Assembly (NCBI GenBank): GCA_048268845.1
Contig: JBLWUQ010000007.1
Coordinates: 1-64,000, forward strand
Source: Muriiphilus sp048268845
Lineage (GTDB): Bacteria > Pseudomonadota > Alphaproteobacteria > Rhodobacterales > Rhodobacteraceae
Length of the DNA: 64,000 nucleotides
Reading direction: 5' to 3'
Shown: positions 30,871 to 39,192 of the stretch, in pieces
Numbering within the stretch: position 1 is the first letter of the stretch
Layout of the letters: every line of letters starts with the position of its first letter
Made by a program: the position numbers and the translations under genes
Notes under the pieces: generated by a model
Seen by the model: only the letters and a program-made list of their open reading frames with translations
The model's database searches: none
What the model was told of the DNA's origin: nothing

Positions 30871-31998
30871 ATGCGCGCAGAGGCGCAAAACAACGTCGAG
30901 GCCATCGAGAAGTCGCTCGCGTTGCTCCGGCAGCGGATCGGCTGGGATACTGCGGGCCATCGGCTCGAGGAATTCAACGCGATGACCGAAGACCCGACGC
31001 TGTGGGATGACCCGGCGCGCGCGCAGAAACTGATGCGCGAGCGGCAGGCGCTTGCGGATGCGATCGACAGCTACAGCACCATGGCGCAGGATCTGTCCGA
31101 CAGTGTCGAGTTGATCGAACTGGGCGAGATGGAAGACGACGCCGAGGTCGTTGCCGATGCCGAGGCCGGGCTGAAGACGCTGCGCGAAAAGGCGGCCGCC
31201 GCCGAGCTTGAGGCGCTGTTGAACGGCGAGGCCGACGCCAACGACGCCTTCCTCGAGGTTCATTCCGGCGCCGGTGGCACCGAAAGCTGCGACTGGGCGT
31301 CGATGCTGGCCCGGATGTATGTCCGCTGGGCCGAGGCGCGCGGCTATGATGTCGAGCTGCAATCGGAAACGCCGGGCGACGAGGCCGGGATCAAGTCGGT
31401 GACCTACAAGATCACCGGCCATAACGCCTATGGCTGGCTGAAATCGGAATCCGGCGTGCACCGGCTGGTGCGGATTTCGCCCTATGATTCGGCGGCGCGG
31501 CGGCACACCTCGTTCTCGTCGATCTGGGTCTATCCGGTGGTCGACGACAACATCGAGATCGAGGTGGCGCCCAACGATATCCGCATCGACACCTATCGCT
31601 CGTCGGGCGCGGGCGGCCAGCACGTCAACACCACCGACTCGGCGGTGCGCATCACCCACGTCCCGACCGGGATCGTCGTGACAAGCTCGGAAAAATCGCA
31701 GCATCAGAACCGCGATATCGCGATGAAGGCCCTGAAATCAAGGCTCTACCAGATGGAGCTTGACCGGCGCAACGCCGCGATCAACGCACAGCACGAGGCC
31801 AAGGGCGATACCGGATGGGGCAACCAGATCCGCAGCTACGTGCTGCAACCCTACCAGATGGTGAAGGACCTGCGCACCGGGTTCGAAACGTCCGACACGC
31901 AAGGGGTGCTCGACGGCGACCTTGACGGGTTGATGGCGGCGACGCTGGCGATGGATGTCCACGGCAAGACCCGCGCCGAGGCGCAGGCCGAGGACTAG
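30871..31998 (+). CDS. prfB: Peptide chain release factor 2
   Basis: 375 residues. GGQ motif in SSGAGGQHVNTTDSAV triggers peptide release; the stop-codon reading motif is SPY (VRISPYDSAARRHTSF), in place of the SPF of E. coli. The frame is continuous from ATG 30871, so the programmed +1 frameshift that many bacteria use for prfB autoregulation is absent. It reads UGA and UAA stops. It follows aglK by 84 bp but is presumably independent of the sugar operon. Confidence 0.96.
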   Translation: MRAEAQNNVEAIEKSLALLRQRIGWDTAGHRLEEFNAMTEDPTLWDDPARAQKLMRERQALADAIDSYSTMAQDLSDSVELIELGEMEDDAEVVADAEAGLKTLREKAAAAELEALLNGEADANDAFLEVHSGAGGTESCDWASMLARMYVRWAEARGYDVELQSETPGDEAGIKSVTYKITGHNAYGWLKSESGVHRLVRISPYDSAARRHTSFSSIWVYPVVDDNIEIEVAPNDIRIDTYRSSGAGGQHVNTTDSAVRITHVPTGIVVTSSEKSQHQNRDIAMKALKSRLYQMELDRRNAAINAQHEAKGDTGWGNQIRSYVLQPYQMVKDLRTGFETSDTQGVLDGDLDGLMAATLAMDVHGKTRAEAQAED

Positions 31999-32001
31999 GC
32001 G

Positions 32002-32889
32002 TCAGTCCAGCGGCAATGCCTTGACGTAGGCGGCGATGGCGGCCCGGTCGGCCTCGGGCAACTGCGCGAGGTTCTCGATGACAAGCGCCATGTGCCCTCC
32101 GGCGGTGTCGAACTCGGGCGTGAAGCCGGAGGTGAAATACTCGACCAGTTCGCCCTCGGACCAGCCCATCTTCGGCGGTGTCAGGTCGGGAAACGTGCCG
32201 CGCCCGGCCGGGTTGGGCGCGCCGGTCATCCAGTCCGCCCCTGTCTTCAGCCCGCCCAGCGGATTGCGCGGCGTGTGACATTCGGCGCAATGCCCCATCG
32301 CCTCGACCAGATAGCGGCCGCGGAGAAGCTCGGGCGCAAGATCGCCCTGCATCACCCAGTTGTCATTGAGGTAAAGCAGCTTCCAGCCGCCCAGCGCAGC
32401 GCGGATCGAGAACGGGAACGGCACGTCATGTGCGCCGTCTGGCGTCGGATCGGCGGGCAGGGTTTGCATGAATGCGTGCAGATCCACCACGTCCTGCGGT
32501 GCCATGCGGACATAGCTCGCATAGGGAAACACCGGGTAGTAATGCCGCCCCTCGGGCGAGGTGCCGTGGTGCAGCGCGTTCCACAACTCGACCGCCGACC
32601 AGCCGCCGATACCGACCTCGGGGTCGGTCGAGATGTTGGGCGCGGTGAAGCTGCCGAAGGGCGAGGGGAAGGTCTGGCCGCCCGACAGGACCAGCGCGGT
32701 TTCAGCCGTCGCATCCTTGGCCCGGTGGCAGGAGGCGCAGCCGGCGGCGTGAAACACCTGCTCGCCATTTTCCGCGTCCGGGACAAGCCCGGCCAGCGCC
32801 TCGGCCCCGTCGGCCGCCGGGCGCGTGGCCCAGAGCCCGACGGCGACGACGATCAGCAGAATTGCGGCAAGGCGGATCAGCCAGCGCAT
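32002..32889 (-). CDS. Diheme cytochrome c
   Basis: 295 residues, N-terminal signal-anchor (WLIRLAAILLIVVAVGLWAT) and two heme c sites, CASCH (about 54-58) and CAECH (about 201-205). The two-domain plan with GHCAECHTPRNPLGG resembles cytochrome subunits of membrane dehydrogenases. ATG 32889 is chosen since GGAGGA lies 7 nt before it; the upstream ATG 32895 is only 1-2 nt from that site. It follows the cytochrome c' gene by 25 bp on the same strand, so the two form an operon. Electron partners are unknown. Confidence 0.88.
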   Translation of the reverse strand: MRWLIRLAAILLIVVAVGLWATRPAADGAEALAGLVPDAENGEQVFHAAGCASCHRAKDATAETALVLSGGQTFPSPFGSFTAPNISTDPEVGIGGWSAVELWNALHHGTSPEGRHYYPVFPYASYVRMAPQDVVDLHAFMQTLPADPTPDGAHDVPFPFSIRAALGGWKLLYLNDNWVMQGDLAPELLRGRYLVEAMGHCAECHTPRNPLGGLKTGADWMTGAPNPAGRGTFPDLTPPKMGWSEGELVEYFTSGFTPEFDTAGGHMALVIENLAQLPEADRAAIAAYVKALPLD

Positions 32890-32914
32890 CGACATTCCTC
32901 CGGGCGGTCGGGTG

Positions 32915-33385
32915 CTATTCCGGCTCGCGGAAATCCTTGTGGCAACCGGAGCAAGCGCCAGCAAGCCCACCCATCGCGGCCTTGAGCGCGGCAAGGTCGG
33001 TGCTTGCCGCCACCACCATCGCCTCGGAGGCGGTGGTCAGATCGCCGAAATGCGCCTGAAACCCGGCCATGTCGTCCCAGATCGCCGGCAGCGCGCGGGT
33101 GCCCTCGAGGCTCATGCTGTCGGTGCCCTCAACGAACATCGGCCCGGCATGGACCCGGCTGAGGGTCAGAAGGTTCTCCGCCGCCGTGGTTGCAGCCGCA
33201 CCGTCAAAGGGCATCTTGTCCTGCGCCATTGCCCCGATCGTGCCGAGGTTGAACGCCATCAGGTCCATCAGCGCCTGACGCGCCTCGACCGCCGGGTTCT
33301 TTTCGACATGGCTGGCGGCGAACAGGCTTCCGGCGACGAGGGCCGCGCCGGTCAGGCCGAGGATGAGGGAGCGGGGAACAAACAT
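32915..33385 (-). CDS. Cytochrome c' family protein
   Basis: 156 residues with signal peptide (MFVPRSLILGLTGAALVAG, cleaved near residue 25) and one heme site at the C-terminus, CSGCHKDFR, as in class II cytochromes c (cytochrome c'). The four-helix pattern begins with VEARQALMDLMAFNLGTIGAMAQ. GGAGG stands 5 nt before ATG 33385. Cytochromes c' bind NO and are linked to nitrosative stress; a role here beyond that is not shown. It is upstream of the diheme cytochrome. Confidence 0.9.
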   Translation of the reverse strand: MFVPRSLILGLTGAALVAGSLFAASHVEKNPAVEARQALMDLMAFNLGTIGAMAQDKMPFDGAAATTAAENLLTLSRVHAGPMFVEGTDSMSLEGTRALPAIWDDMAGFQAHFGDLTTASEAMVVAASTDLAALKAAMGGLAGACSGCHKDFREPE

Positions 33386-33505
33386 GAAAACCTCCTGAGG
33401 TTGAAAATCGCCTGGGGGGGTCAGTGTAACGGTTGGCATCCATCTGTGAATGGGGTCATTGACGATCCGACATAGCGTTTTCGTGAGGACGCACGGCCGG
33501 CGCGC

Positions 33506-33694
33506 CTATCGGTTGACCCGCCCGCCGCGCGGCATGTCGTTCAGGATCATCCAGTCGGGCGTGCCGAAGATCCGCTCCAGCCCGAAGATGAGCAGCGCCA
33601 GAACGATCACCCCGATCACCAGCCTGACCTGCCGCGACGACGGCGGCCGGCGCGCCCATTTCGACATGCGCAGGAAGTGGCGGGGGTTCAGCAT
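33506..33694 (-). CDS. Small single-span membrane protein
   Basis: 62 residues: a basic N-terminus (MLNPRHFLRMSKWARRPPSS), one membrane helix (LVIGVIVLALLIFGLERIFG) and a short tail with PDWMILNDMPRG. Its ATG is 2 nt from the stop of hpt, so it is probably translated with it. The basic N-terminus predicts the C-terminus outside. I recognise the type as conserved in Rhodobacterales but know no function. Confidence 0.7.
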   Translation of the reverse strand: MLNPRHFLRMSKWARRPPSSRQVRLVIGVIVLALLIFGLERIFGTPDWMILNDMPRGGRVNR

Positions 33695-33696
33695 CG

Positions 33697-34236
33697 TCAG
33701 TCCGTGAACCTGACCGCGCCGATATGCGGCAGGTTGCGGTTGCGCTGCGCGTAGTCGATGCCATAGCCGACGACGAAGCTGTCGGGGATCTCGAACCCGG
33801 TCCAGTCGGCCTTGACGTCAACCTCGCGCCTTGTCGGCTTGTCGAGGAGCGCGATGGTGCGCAGCCGCTTCGGCCCCTTGGCACCGAGATAGCCGACGAC
33901 GTGTTTCAGGGTATGGCCGGTGTCGACGATATCCTCGACCACCAGCACGTCACGCCCCGCGATCTCGCCGCGCAGATCCTTGAGGATGCGCACCTCGCGG
34001 CTGGAAACAGTGGCATTGCCATAGGAACTGACCTCGATGAAATCGACTTCGACCGGCAGATCAAGCTCGCGCACAAGGTCCGCGATGAAGATGAACGAAC
34101 CGCGCAACAGGCCGACCACGACCAGCTTGTCGGTGCCGGCGAAGGCCTCGGTGATCTCGCGCGCCAGCAGTTCGATCCGGGCGGCGATCGCCTTGGCCGA
34201 GATCATTTCGTCGATGACATATGGCCGCGTCGGCAT
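33697..34236 (-). CDS. hpt: Hypoxanthine phosphoribosyltransferase
   Basis: 179 residues. The PRPP-binding loop is VLVVEDIVDTGHTLKHV (about 110-126); VVVGLLRGSFIFIADLVREL and FIEVSSYGN are other family blocks. It salvages hypoxanthine (and guanine) to IMP/GMP with PRPP. ATG 34236 has GGGGTG before it; longer in-frame reading to 34668 would overlap the ratA-like gene and is rejected. Divergent from ratA across 69 bp. Confidence 0.95.
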   Translation of the reverse strand: MPTRPYVIDEMISAKAIAARIELLAREITEAFAGTDKLVVVGLLRGSFIFIADLVRELDLPVEVDFIEVSSYGNATVSSREVRILKDLRGEIAGRDVLVVEDIVDTGHTLKHVVGYLGAKGPKRLRTIALLDKPTRREVDVKADWTGFEIPDSFVVGYGIDYAQRNRNLPHIGAVRFTD

Positions 34237-34305
34237 GGCACCCCCCTTGAAGTCGCGCCCCATCCTATGACATCTGCGCGGCAGGTTACGCAAGGAATGG
34301 GCGAC

Positions 34306-34761
34306 ATGCCGACACATGCGGAGAAACGGGCCGTGCCTTATTCGGCACAGCAGATGTATGATCTGGTCGCCGATGTCCGGCGTTACCCCGAGTTCCTGCC
34401 ATGGATTTCCGCCGCCCGGATCAATGCCCAGACGCCGCAGCCCGATGGCACCGAGGTGATGGAGGCTGACCTTGTGGTCAGCTTCAAGGTGTTTCGCGAG
34501 AAGTTCGGCAGCCGGGTGGTGCTCGACCCGGCGAACCTGCGGATTGACACCAGCTATCTCGACGGGCCGTTCAAATACATGAAAAGCTATTGGGCCTTTC
34601 GCGCGCTTGAGACCGGCAGCGAGATCGAGTTCTTCGTGGATTTCGAGTTCAAGAGCGCGATCCTGCAAAAGCTGATCGGCGTGGTGTTCAACGAGGCGAT
34701 GCGCCGGTCGGTGCGGGCCTTCGAGGCGCGCGCCAAGGTGCTTTATGGCGGGGCCAGCTAG
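34306..34761 (+). CDS. RatA/COQ10-like START-domain protein
   Basis: 151 residues. VPYSAQQMYDLVADVRRYPEFLPW, WAFRALETGSEIEFFVDFEF and VFNEAMRRSVRAFEARA mark the START-like polyketide cyclase family of COQ10 and RatA. Eukaryotic COQ10 binds ubiquinone; E. coli RatA was described as a toxin acting on ribosome association. In alphaproteobacteria a ubiquinone-related role is likelier, and no antitoxin gene is adjacent. AAGGA lies 9 nt before ATG 34306. It converges on xerD. Confidence 0.88.
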   Translation: MPTHAEKRAVPYSAQQMYDLVADVRRYPEFLPWISAARINAQTPQPDGTEVMEADLVVSFKVFREKFGSRVVLDPANLRIDTSYLDGPFKYMKSYWAFRALETGSEIEFFVDFEFKSAILQKLIGVVFNEAMRRSVRAFEARAKVLYGGAS

Positions 34762-34777
34762 AGGCCCATCCGGCCCT

Positions 34778-35716
34778 TCAGGTTTTCTTCGCCAGCGGGT
34801 GATGCGTCAGGACCAGTTCCTTCAGGCGTTCGTCAAGCACATGGGTGTAGATCTCGGTGGTCGAGATATCGGCATGGCCCAGCAGCGTCTGGATCGCGCG
34901 TAGGTCTGCACCGTGGGCGAGCAGATGCGTCGCGAAGGCGTGGCGCAGCCGGTGCGGCGTGACGGCATCCGGCGACACCCCGGCCAGAATCGCGATCTCC
35001 TTGATCAAGCCGTGAAACCGGTGCCGGGTCAGGTGCCCCTCCTTGCCGCGCGACGGAAAGAGGTAGGGCGATGGTTTTTGCTTCGGCGCTTTCGCGGCCT
35101 CGACCGCGTCGCGCGTCGCCAGCCACAGCGCCAGTGCCGCGCGGGAAGGTTGCGACAAGGGCACCATCCGCTCCTTGCCGCCCTTGCCGCGCACCAGCAG
35201 CATCCGGGGATCGCCGCGCGCGGCGCTGGCGGGCAGGCCGACCAGCTCGCTCACCCGCATCCCGGTGGCGTAGAGCAGTTCCATCAGGCAGGTGTTGCGC
35301 AGCCGGTCGGCCTCGCTCCGGCCATGCTTGCGTGCGGCGTCAAGCAGCGCCTCGACCTCGGCCTCGCTCAGCGTCTTGGGCAGGCGTTTGGCCTTGGCGG
35401 GGCCGGTGATGCGCAGCGCCGGGTTGTCGCCGCGCCAGCCTTCCTCATAGGCAAAACGGTAGATCTGCTTGACCGCCGACAGCCGCCGCGCCCGCGTCGC
35501 CGGTGCCAGCCCCTGCGCGTCGCAATCCACCAGATAGGCCTCGATATCCGCCCGCGCGGCACTGGCGAAGGCGAGCCCCTTGCGGTCGAGAAACCCCGCG
35601 AAATCCTTGAGATCGCGGCCATAGGCCAGAAGCGTATTGCGCGCGGCGTCCAGTTCGGCGGCCTGGGCGTCAAGAAAGGTCGAGATCCAGCGCCCGGACT
35701 CGTCCGGCAGGGTCAT
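34778..35716 (-). CDS. xerD: Tyrosine recombinase XerD
   Basis: 312 residues. The N-terminal core-binding SAM-like domain (about 10-90) precedes the catalytic domain with Arg in ATGMRVSEL, Lys in RGKGGKER, HRLRH (PHRLRHAFATHLL), His in LLGHADISTT and nucleophile Tyr in TEIYTHV. XerD with XerC resolves chromosome dimers at dif. Its ATG overlaps the stop of the 522-residue gene upstream by 4 nt. Confidence 0.93.
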   Translation of the reverse strand: MTLPDESGRWISTFLDAQAAELDAARNTLLAYGRDLKDFAGFLDRKGLAFASAARADIEAYLVDCDAQGLAPATRARRLSAVKQIYRFAYEEGWRGDNPALRITGPAKAKRLPKTLSEAEVEALLDAARKHGRSEADRLRNTCLMELLYATGMRVSELVGLPASAARGDPRMLLVRGKGGKERMVPLSQPSRAALALWLATRDAVEAAKAPKQKPSPYLFPSRGKEGHLTRHRFHGLIKEIAILAGVSPDAVTPHRLRHAFATHLLAHGADLRAIQTLLGHADISTTEIYTHVLDERLKELVLTHHPLAKKT

Positions 35717-37281
35717 CCGTGCCGATCCAGGATCAGATATTCGATTGCGGCGCGCCGCGCGGTCGCTTCCAGCCCGACCGCGCGAAACAGCGCCAGCGCG
35801 TCGGTGACCTGATCGAGATCGCCCTGGGTTCCATCGCTGAACAGGGCCATCGCGCGCAGGATCGCCTCGCCCAGCCGGTCGGTCTGGATCAGGTCGGCCA
35901 GTCGCGCCGGTGGGCCGTCGGCGGTGAAGCCGTCGATCACCGCCTGCACCCGCGCGTCACTGGACCTGAGCCCCGCGACCTGCCCACGCGCCACCGCGGC
36001 CAACACCTCGTCCAGGGTGTCGGCGGCCTCGGGCAACGGGGCTTGCGCCACCGCCTCGTAGTCGGGCGACAGAAGCCCCATGCGAAAGGCGATCCGGCCA
36101 GCCTCGCCCGGCAGGCCCAACCCGGCCAGTTCGCCACCGTGGACATGGGCGATGGCAACCTCGACCCGCGCCGCCGACAAGGCCTCCCACAGCGGCGGCA
36201 GCGCTTCGGCTATCGCGGCGGGGTCGGCCGCGCCAAGTGCCGCTTCGAGTTTCTGCAACGCCTCGACCCGCGTCCAGACCCCGCCCGACGCCGCCGCACG
36301 GCGCTCGGTATAGAGCCCGAGCAACTGGTTGTCGGTCACCGCCCCGGTGCGCGCCAGACGCTCGCCGGCCTCGATGCGGGCCTTCCAGCCGATATTGGCG
36401 CGAAGGTCGGCCTGGGCGAAGGCCACGGGCAGCGAGGTCGTGGGGATCGACTGGCCGATCGCCTCGAACATGCGGAAGGTCAGGGGCGTCGGTTGATCGG
36501 GCTGGGGCAGGGGCGGCTCCCCCTCGAACAGGTCGGGGTCGAGAAACCGCGCGAACAGGTCGGCATCGGCTTCGGCGATCAGCCCAAGCGCGCTGCCGGT
36601 GCCCAGAAGCAGCGCCGCGCTGTCCCAGTCGCCCATCCGCGCAAGGCAGAAGATCCGCGCCTGATAGGTCGGCGACAGCGCGGGCGACCCCGACAGCACG
36701 TCGCAGAGCTTGTCTTCCTCGCCGATCAGCAGCGTGACATCGAACCAGCGCCGGAACACCTCGGGGATATCGGGCCCGGCGCGTTCAAGCAGCGCCTCGG
36801 CCTGATCCAGCGCGCCAAGGTCCAGGAGCTTGTCGATCCGCGCAAGGAAGATCACCGCGCCGTTTGCCGCGGTCTCCATCACCGGCGGGTCAAGCTCGGC
36901 GAGCAGCAGCTTGTAGGTCAGCGCCTGTATCGCCGGCAGGGTCTCGGCCGGCATCTCGCGAAAGCGCCGGGCGATGTCCTCGGGCCGCGACTGGCCCCAG
37001 AGGTCCTGCGGCAAGCCGGTGACACTGGGGGCAAGGATGCCGATCGCGTCGGGCCTTGTGCCGCCCAGCGGCGTGACGGTGACGGCGGCGACGGTCCCGC
37101 CCGCGGTGACGGCGGGTTCATCGACCAGCGGAAGTCCGGCCGAGGTGCCCGGCACCCCCTGCGGCGTGTCCACGGAATCCGACAGCCACGGAATCGCCGA
37201 CATCGGCGCGCCCGCGTCCTGCGCCATCGCCCCGGTCGTGATGCCGAGGCCGATCAGGAATGCCGCCGCGCTAGTTCGCAT
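35713..37281 (-). CDS. Secreted protein of unknown function, 522 residues
   Basis: Signal peptide (MRTSAAAFLIGLGITTGAMA, cut before QDAG) and a long, mostly helical, Ala/Leu-rich body with pairs of short helices (LLDLGALDQAEALLERAG, FCLARMGDWDSAALLLGTG) that look like a solenoid of TPR-like repeats, though no canonical TPR. It is found next to xerD and aroK in Rhodobacterales as a conserved hypothetical. Its ATG overlaps the stop of the 45-residue membrane protein gene by 11 nt, so three genes (45-aa protein, this, xerD) form one minus-strand unit. A role in envelope scaffolding is only a guess. Confidence 0.78.
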   Translation of the reverse strand: MRTSAAAFLIGLGITTGAMAQDAGAPMSAIPWLSDSVDTPQGVPGTSAGLPLVDEPAVTAGGTVAAVTVTPLGGTRPDAIGILAPSVTGLPQDLWGQSRPEDIARRFREMPAETLPAIQALTYKLLLAELDPPVMETAANGAVIFLARIDKLLDLGALDQAEALLERAGPDIPEVFRRWFDVTLLIGEEDKLCDVLSGSPALSPTYQARIFCLARMGDWDSAALLLGTGSALGLIAEADADLFARFLDPDLFEGEPPLPQPDQPTPLTFRMFEAIGQSIPTTSLPVAFAQADLRANIGWKARIEAGERLARTGAVTDNQLLGLYTERRAAASGGVWTRVEALQKLEAALGAADPAAIAEALPPLWEALSAARVEVAIAHVHGGELAGLGLPGEAGRIAFRMGLLSPDYEAVAQAPLPEAADTLDEVLAAVARGQVAGLRSSDARVQAVIDGFTADGPPARLADLIQTDRLGEAILRAMALFSDGTQGDLDQVTDALALFRAVGLEATARRAAIEYLILDRHG

Positions 37282-37408
37282 CCAGCGTCACCGACAGGCT
37301 CTCGCCGCTGGGCTCCGGCGACAGGTCGCCCAGATAGGCAAAGACCGACAGGCCGATCCCGACCAGCACGACGACCACGAACACGAACTTGACCAAGCGC
37401 CAAAGCAT
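37271..37408 (-). CDS. 45-residue single-span membrane protein
   Basis: Short gene starting at ATG 37408: MLWRLVKFVFVVVVLVGIGL begins with a basic N-terminus and one membrane helix, followed by a periplasmic tail ending in LSVTLDAN. Its stop overlaps the start of the 522-residue secreted protein gene by 11 nt, a strong sign of translational coupling. Divergent from aroK across 120 bp. Codon use is like that of neighbours. Function unknown. Confidence 0.75.
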   Translation of the reverse strand: MLWRLVKFVFVVVVLVGIGLSVFAYLGDLSPEPSGESLSVTLDAN

Positions 37409-37528
37409 CTTCCCGCCCCCTCTTTTTCACAGGTTTTTTCCCGCGGGCGATTCATATATGGCATTTCCCGCGTGTTCACACCATTGAGACAAGTGCGAAA
37501 GTTTCGGCAAGGTGCTGCCAGTTTGGGA

Positions 37529-38071
37529 ATGAGGCTGAATAAACCGGTCGTTCTGGTCGGAATGATGGGCGCGGGCAAGACCGCGGTCGGGCAGGCGCTT
37601 GCCCGCAGGCTCGGGGTGGAGTTCATCGATTCGGACGACGAGATCGTCAAGGCCGCCGCGATGACCATCCCCGAGATCTTCGAGCGCGACGGCGAGGCGT
37701 TCTTTCGCGACCGCGAATCCGAGGTGCTGGCGCGATTGCTCGAGACCGGGCCATGCGTGTTGTCGACCGGCGGCGGCGCCTATCTCGCGGCAGGGAACCG
37801 CGCCGCGATTTCGGCGGCCGGCGTGGCGGTCTGGCTGCGCGCGCATCCCGACCTGTTGTGGGAGCGGGTGCGGCACAAGAACACCCGCCCGCTCCTGCGC
37901 ACCGCCAATCCGCGCGCGACGCTTTTTGCGCTCCATGCCGCGCGCGAGGCGGATTATGCACAGGCCGATCTGGTGGTCGATGCCATGCCGCGCTACTCGA
38001 TCAGCGATATGGCCGAGCGGGTGATCCGGGTGCTCCTGACCCGCCCCGACGTGCTGGAGGAGACGCCATGA
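37529..38071 (+). CDS. aroK: Shikimate kinase
   Basis: 180 residues. Walker A GMMGAGKTAVG (about 11-21), FIDSDDEI (Asp of the magnesium site), FFRDRESEVL and STGGGAYL (shikimate binding) are all present. It phosphorylates shikimate in the chorismate pathway. The next gene, aroB, overlaps by 4 nt (ATGA), a very common pair. The ribosome site at ATG 37529 is weak; longer in-frame readings run into the divergent gene and are rejected. Confidence 0.94.
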   Translation: MRLNKPVVLVGMMGAGKTAVGQALARRLGVEFIDSDDEIVKAAAMTIPEIFERDGEAFFRDRESEVLARLLETGPCVLSTGGGAYLAAGNRAAISAAGVAVWLRAHPDLLWERVRHKNTRPLLRTANPRATLFALHAAREADYAQADLVVDAMPRYSISDMAERVIRVLLTRPDVLEETP

Positions 38072-39180
38072 TGGATGTGGTTCGGGTCGAACTGGGTGCG
38101 CGCGCCTATGAGGTGCGGATCGGCGAGGGGCTGCTTGCCCGCGCCGGGGCCGAGATCGCGCCGCTTCTGAACCGTCCCCGGATCGCGATCGTCACCGAGG
38201 CGCGGGTTGCGGGGCTTCATCTGGCGACGCTCGAGGCGGGGTTGGCCGAGGCCGGTATCGAGACCGAGACACTGATCCTGCCGCCGGGGGAGGCGACGAA
38301 AAGCTGGGCACATCTGACCGAGGTGGTCGAGTGGCTGCTGGCGCAGAAGATCGAGCGCAAGGATATGGTCGTGGCCTTCGGCGGCGGCGTGATCGGCGAT
38401 CTGGTCGGGTTCGCCGCCGCGATCCTGCGCCGGGGCGTGCGGTTCGTGCAGATTCCGACCTCGCTGCTGGCGCAGGTCGATTCCTCGGTCGGCGGCAAGA
38501 CCGGCATCAACTCGCCCCACGGCAAGAACCTGATCGGCGCGTTCCACCAACCCTCGCTGGTGCTGGCCGATATCGGGGTTCTGGGCACGCTCGCGCCGCG
38601 CGATTTCCTTGCCGGTTACGGCGAGGTGGTGAAATATGGCGGGCTTGGCAGCCTCGACTTCTTCGAATGGCTCGAGGCGAACGGCCCGGCGCTGGCGGCG
38701 GGCGACAGCGGCCTCAGGCAGGAGGCGGTGCGCCGCTCGGTCCAGATGAAGGCCGACATCGTGGCGCGCGACGAGACCGAACAGGGCGACCGCGCGCTAT
38801 TGAACCTCGGCCACACTTTCGGCCATGCGCTCGAGGCCGCGACGGGGTATAGCGACCGGCTGCTGCACGGCGAGGGTGTCGCCATCGGCTGTGCGCTGGC
38901 GTTCGAGACGTCGGCGCGGCTCGGGCTGATGAGCCAGGAGGCGCCGTCGCGTCTGCGCGAACACCTCGCGTCGATGGGGATGAAACGCAGCCTTGCCGAC
39001 ATTCCCGGCGATCTGCCGGATGCGGACGGGCTTCTGGCGCTGATGGCGCAGGACAAGAAGGTCGAGGCGGGGCGGCTGCGCTATGTGCTGGCGCGGGGCA
39101 TCGGTGAGGCTTTCGTGGCCGAGAATGTCGATGCGGAAGTTGTTCGCGGCGTCATCACGGACGCGCTTCGCGCCCGTTGA
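38068..39180 (+). CDS. aroB: 3-dehydroquinate synthase
   Basis: 370 residues. The NAD-binding loop GGGVIGDLVGFAAAILRRG (about 109-127), PTSLLAQVDSSVGGKTGIN and the zinc ligands Glu in AGYGEVVKYG and His in NLGHTFGHALE show an intact AroB. It converts DAHP to 3-dehydroquinate, the second step of the shikimate pathway. GGAGGAG precedes the ATG, which overlaps the aroK stop. Confidence 0.96.
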   Translation: MMDVVRVELGARAYEVRIGEGLLARAGAEIAPLLNRPRIAIVTEARVAGLHLATLEAGLAEAGIETETLILPPGEATKSWAHLTEVVEWLLAQKIERKDMVVAFGGGVIGDLVGFAAAILRRGVRFVQIPTSLLAQVDSSVGGKTGINSPHGKNLIGAFHQPSLVLADIGVLGTLAPRDFLAGYGEVVKYGGLGSLDFFEWLEANGPALAAGDSGLRQEAVRRSVQMKADIVARDETEQGDRALLNLGHTFGHALEAATGYSDRLLHGEGVAIGCALAFETSARLGLMSQEAPSRLREHLASMGMKRSLADIPGDLPDADGLLALMAQDKKVEAGRLRYVLARGIGEAFVAENVDAEVVRGVITDALRAR

Positions 39181-39192
39181 GGCCCGCGCGCT

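Noticed and set aside
34306..34761. Reading the COQ10-like gene as a toxin of a toxin-antitoxin pair
   Set aside because: No small antitoxin frame is adjacent, and the START-like domain is widespread with a probable ubiquinone role.
37423..37431. TTTTTCACA as a DnaA box near aroK
   Set aside because: A single match to the relaxed pattern TTWTNCACA without neighbours; expected by chance in this length.
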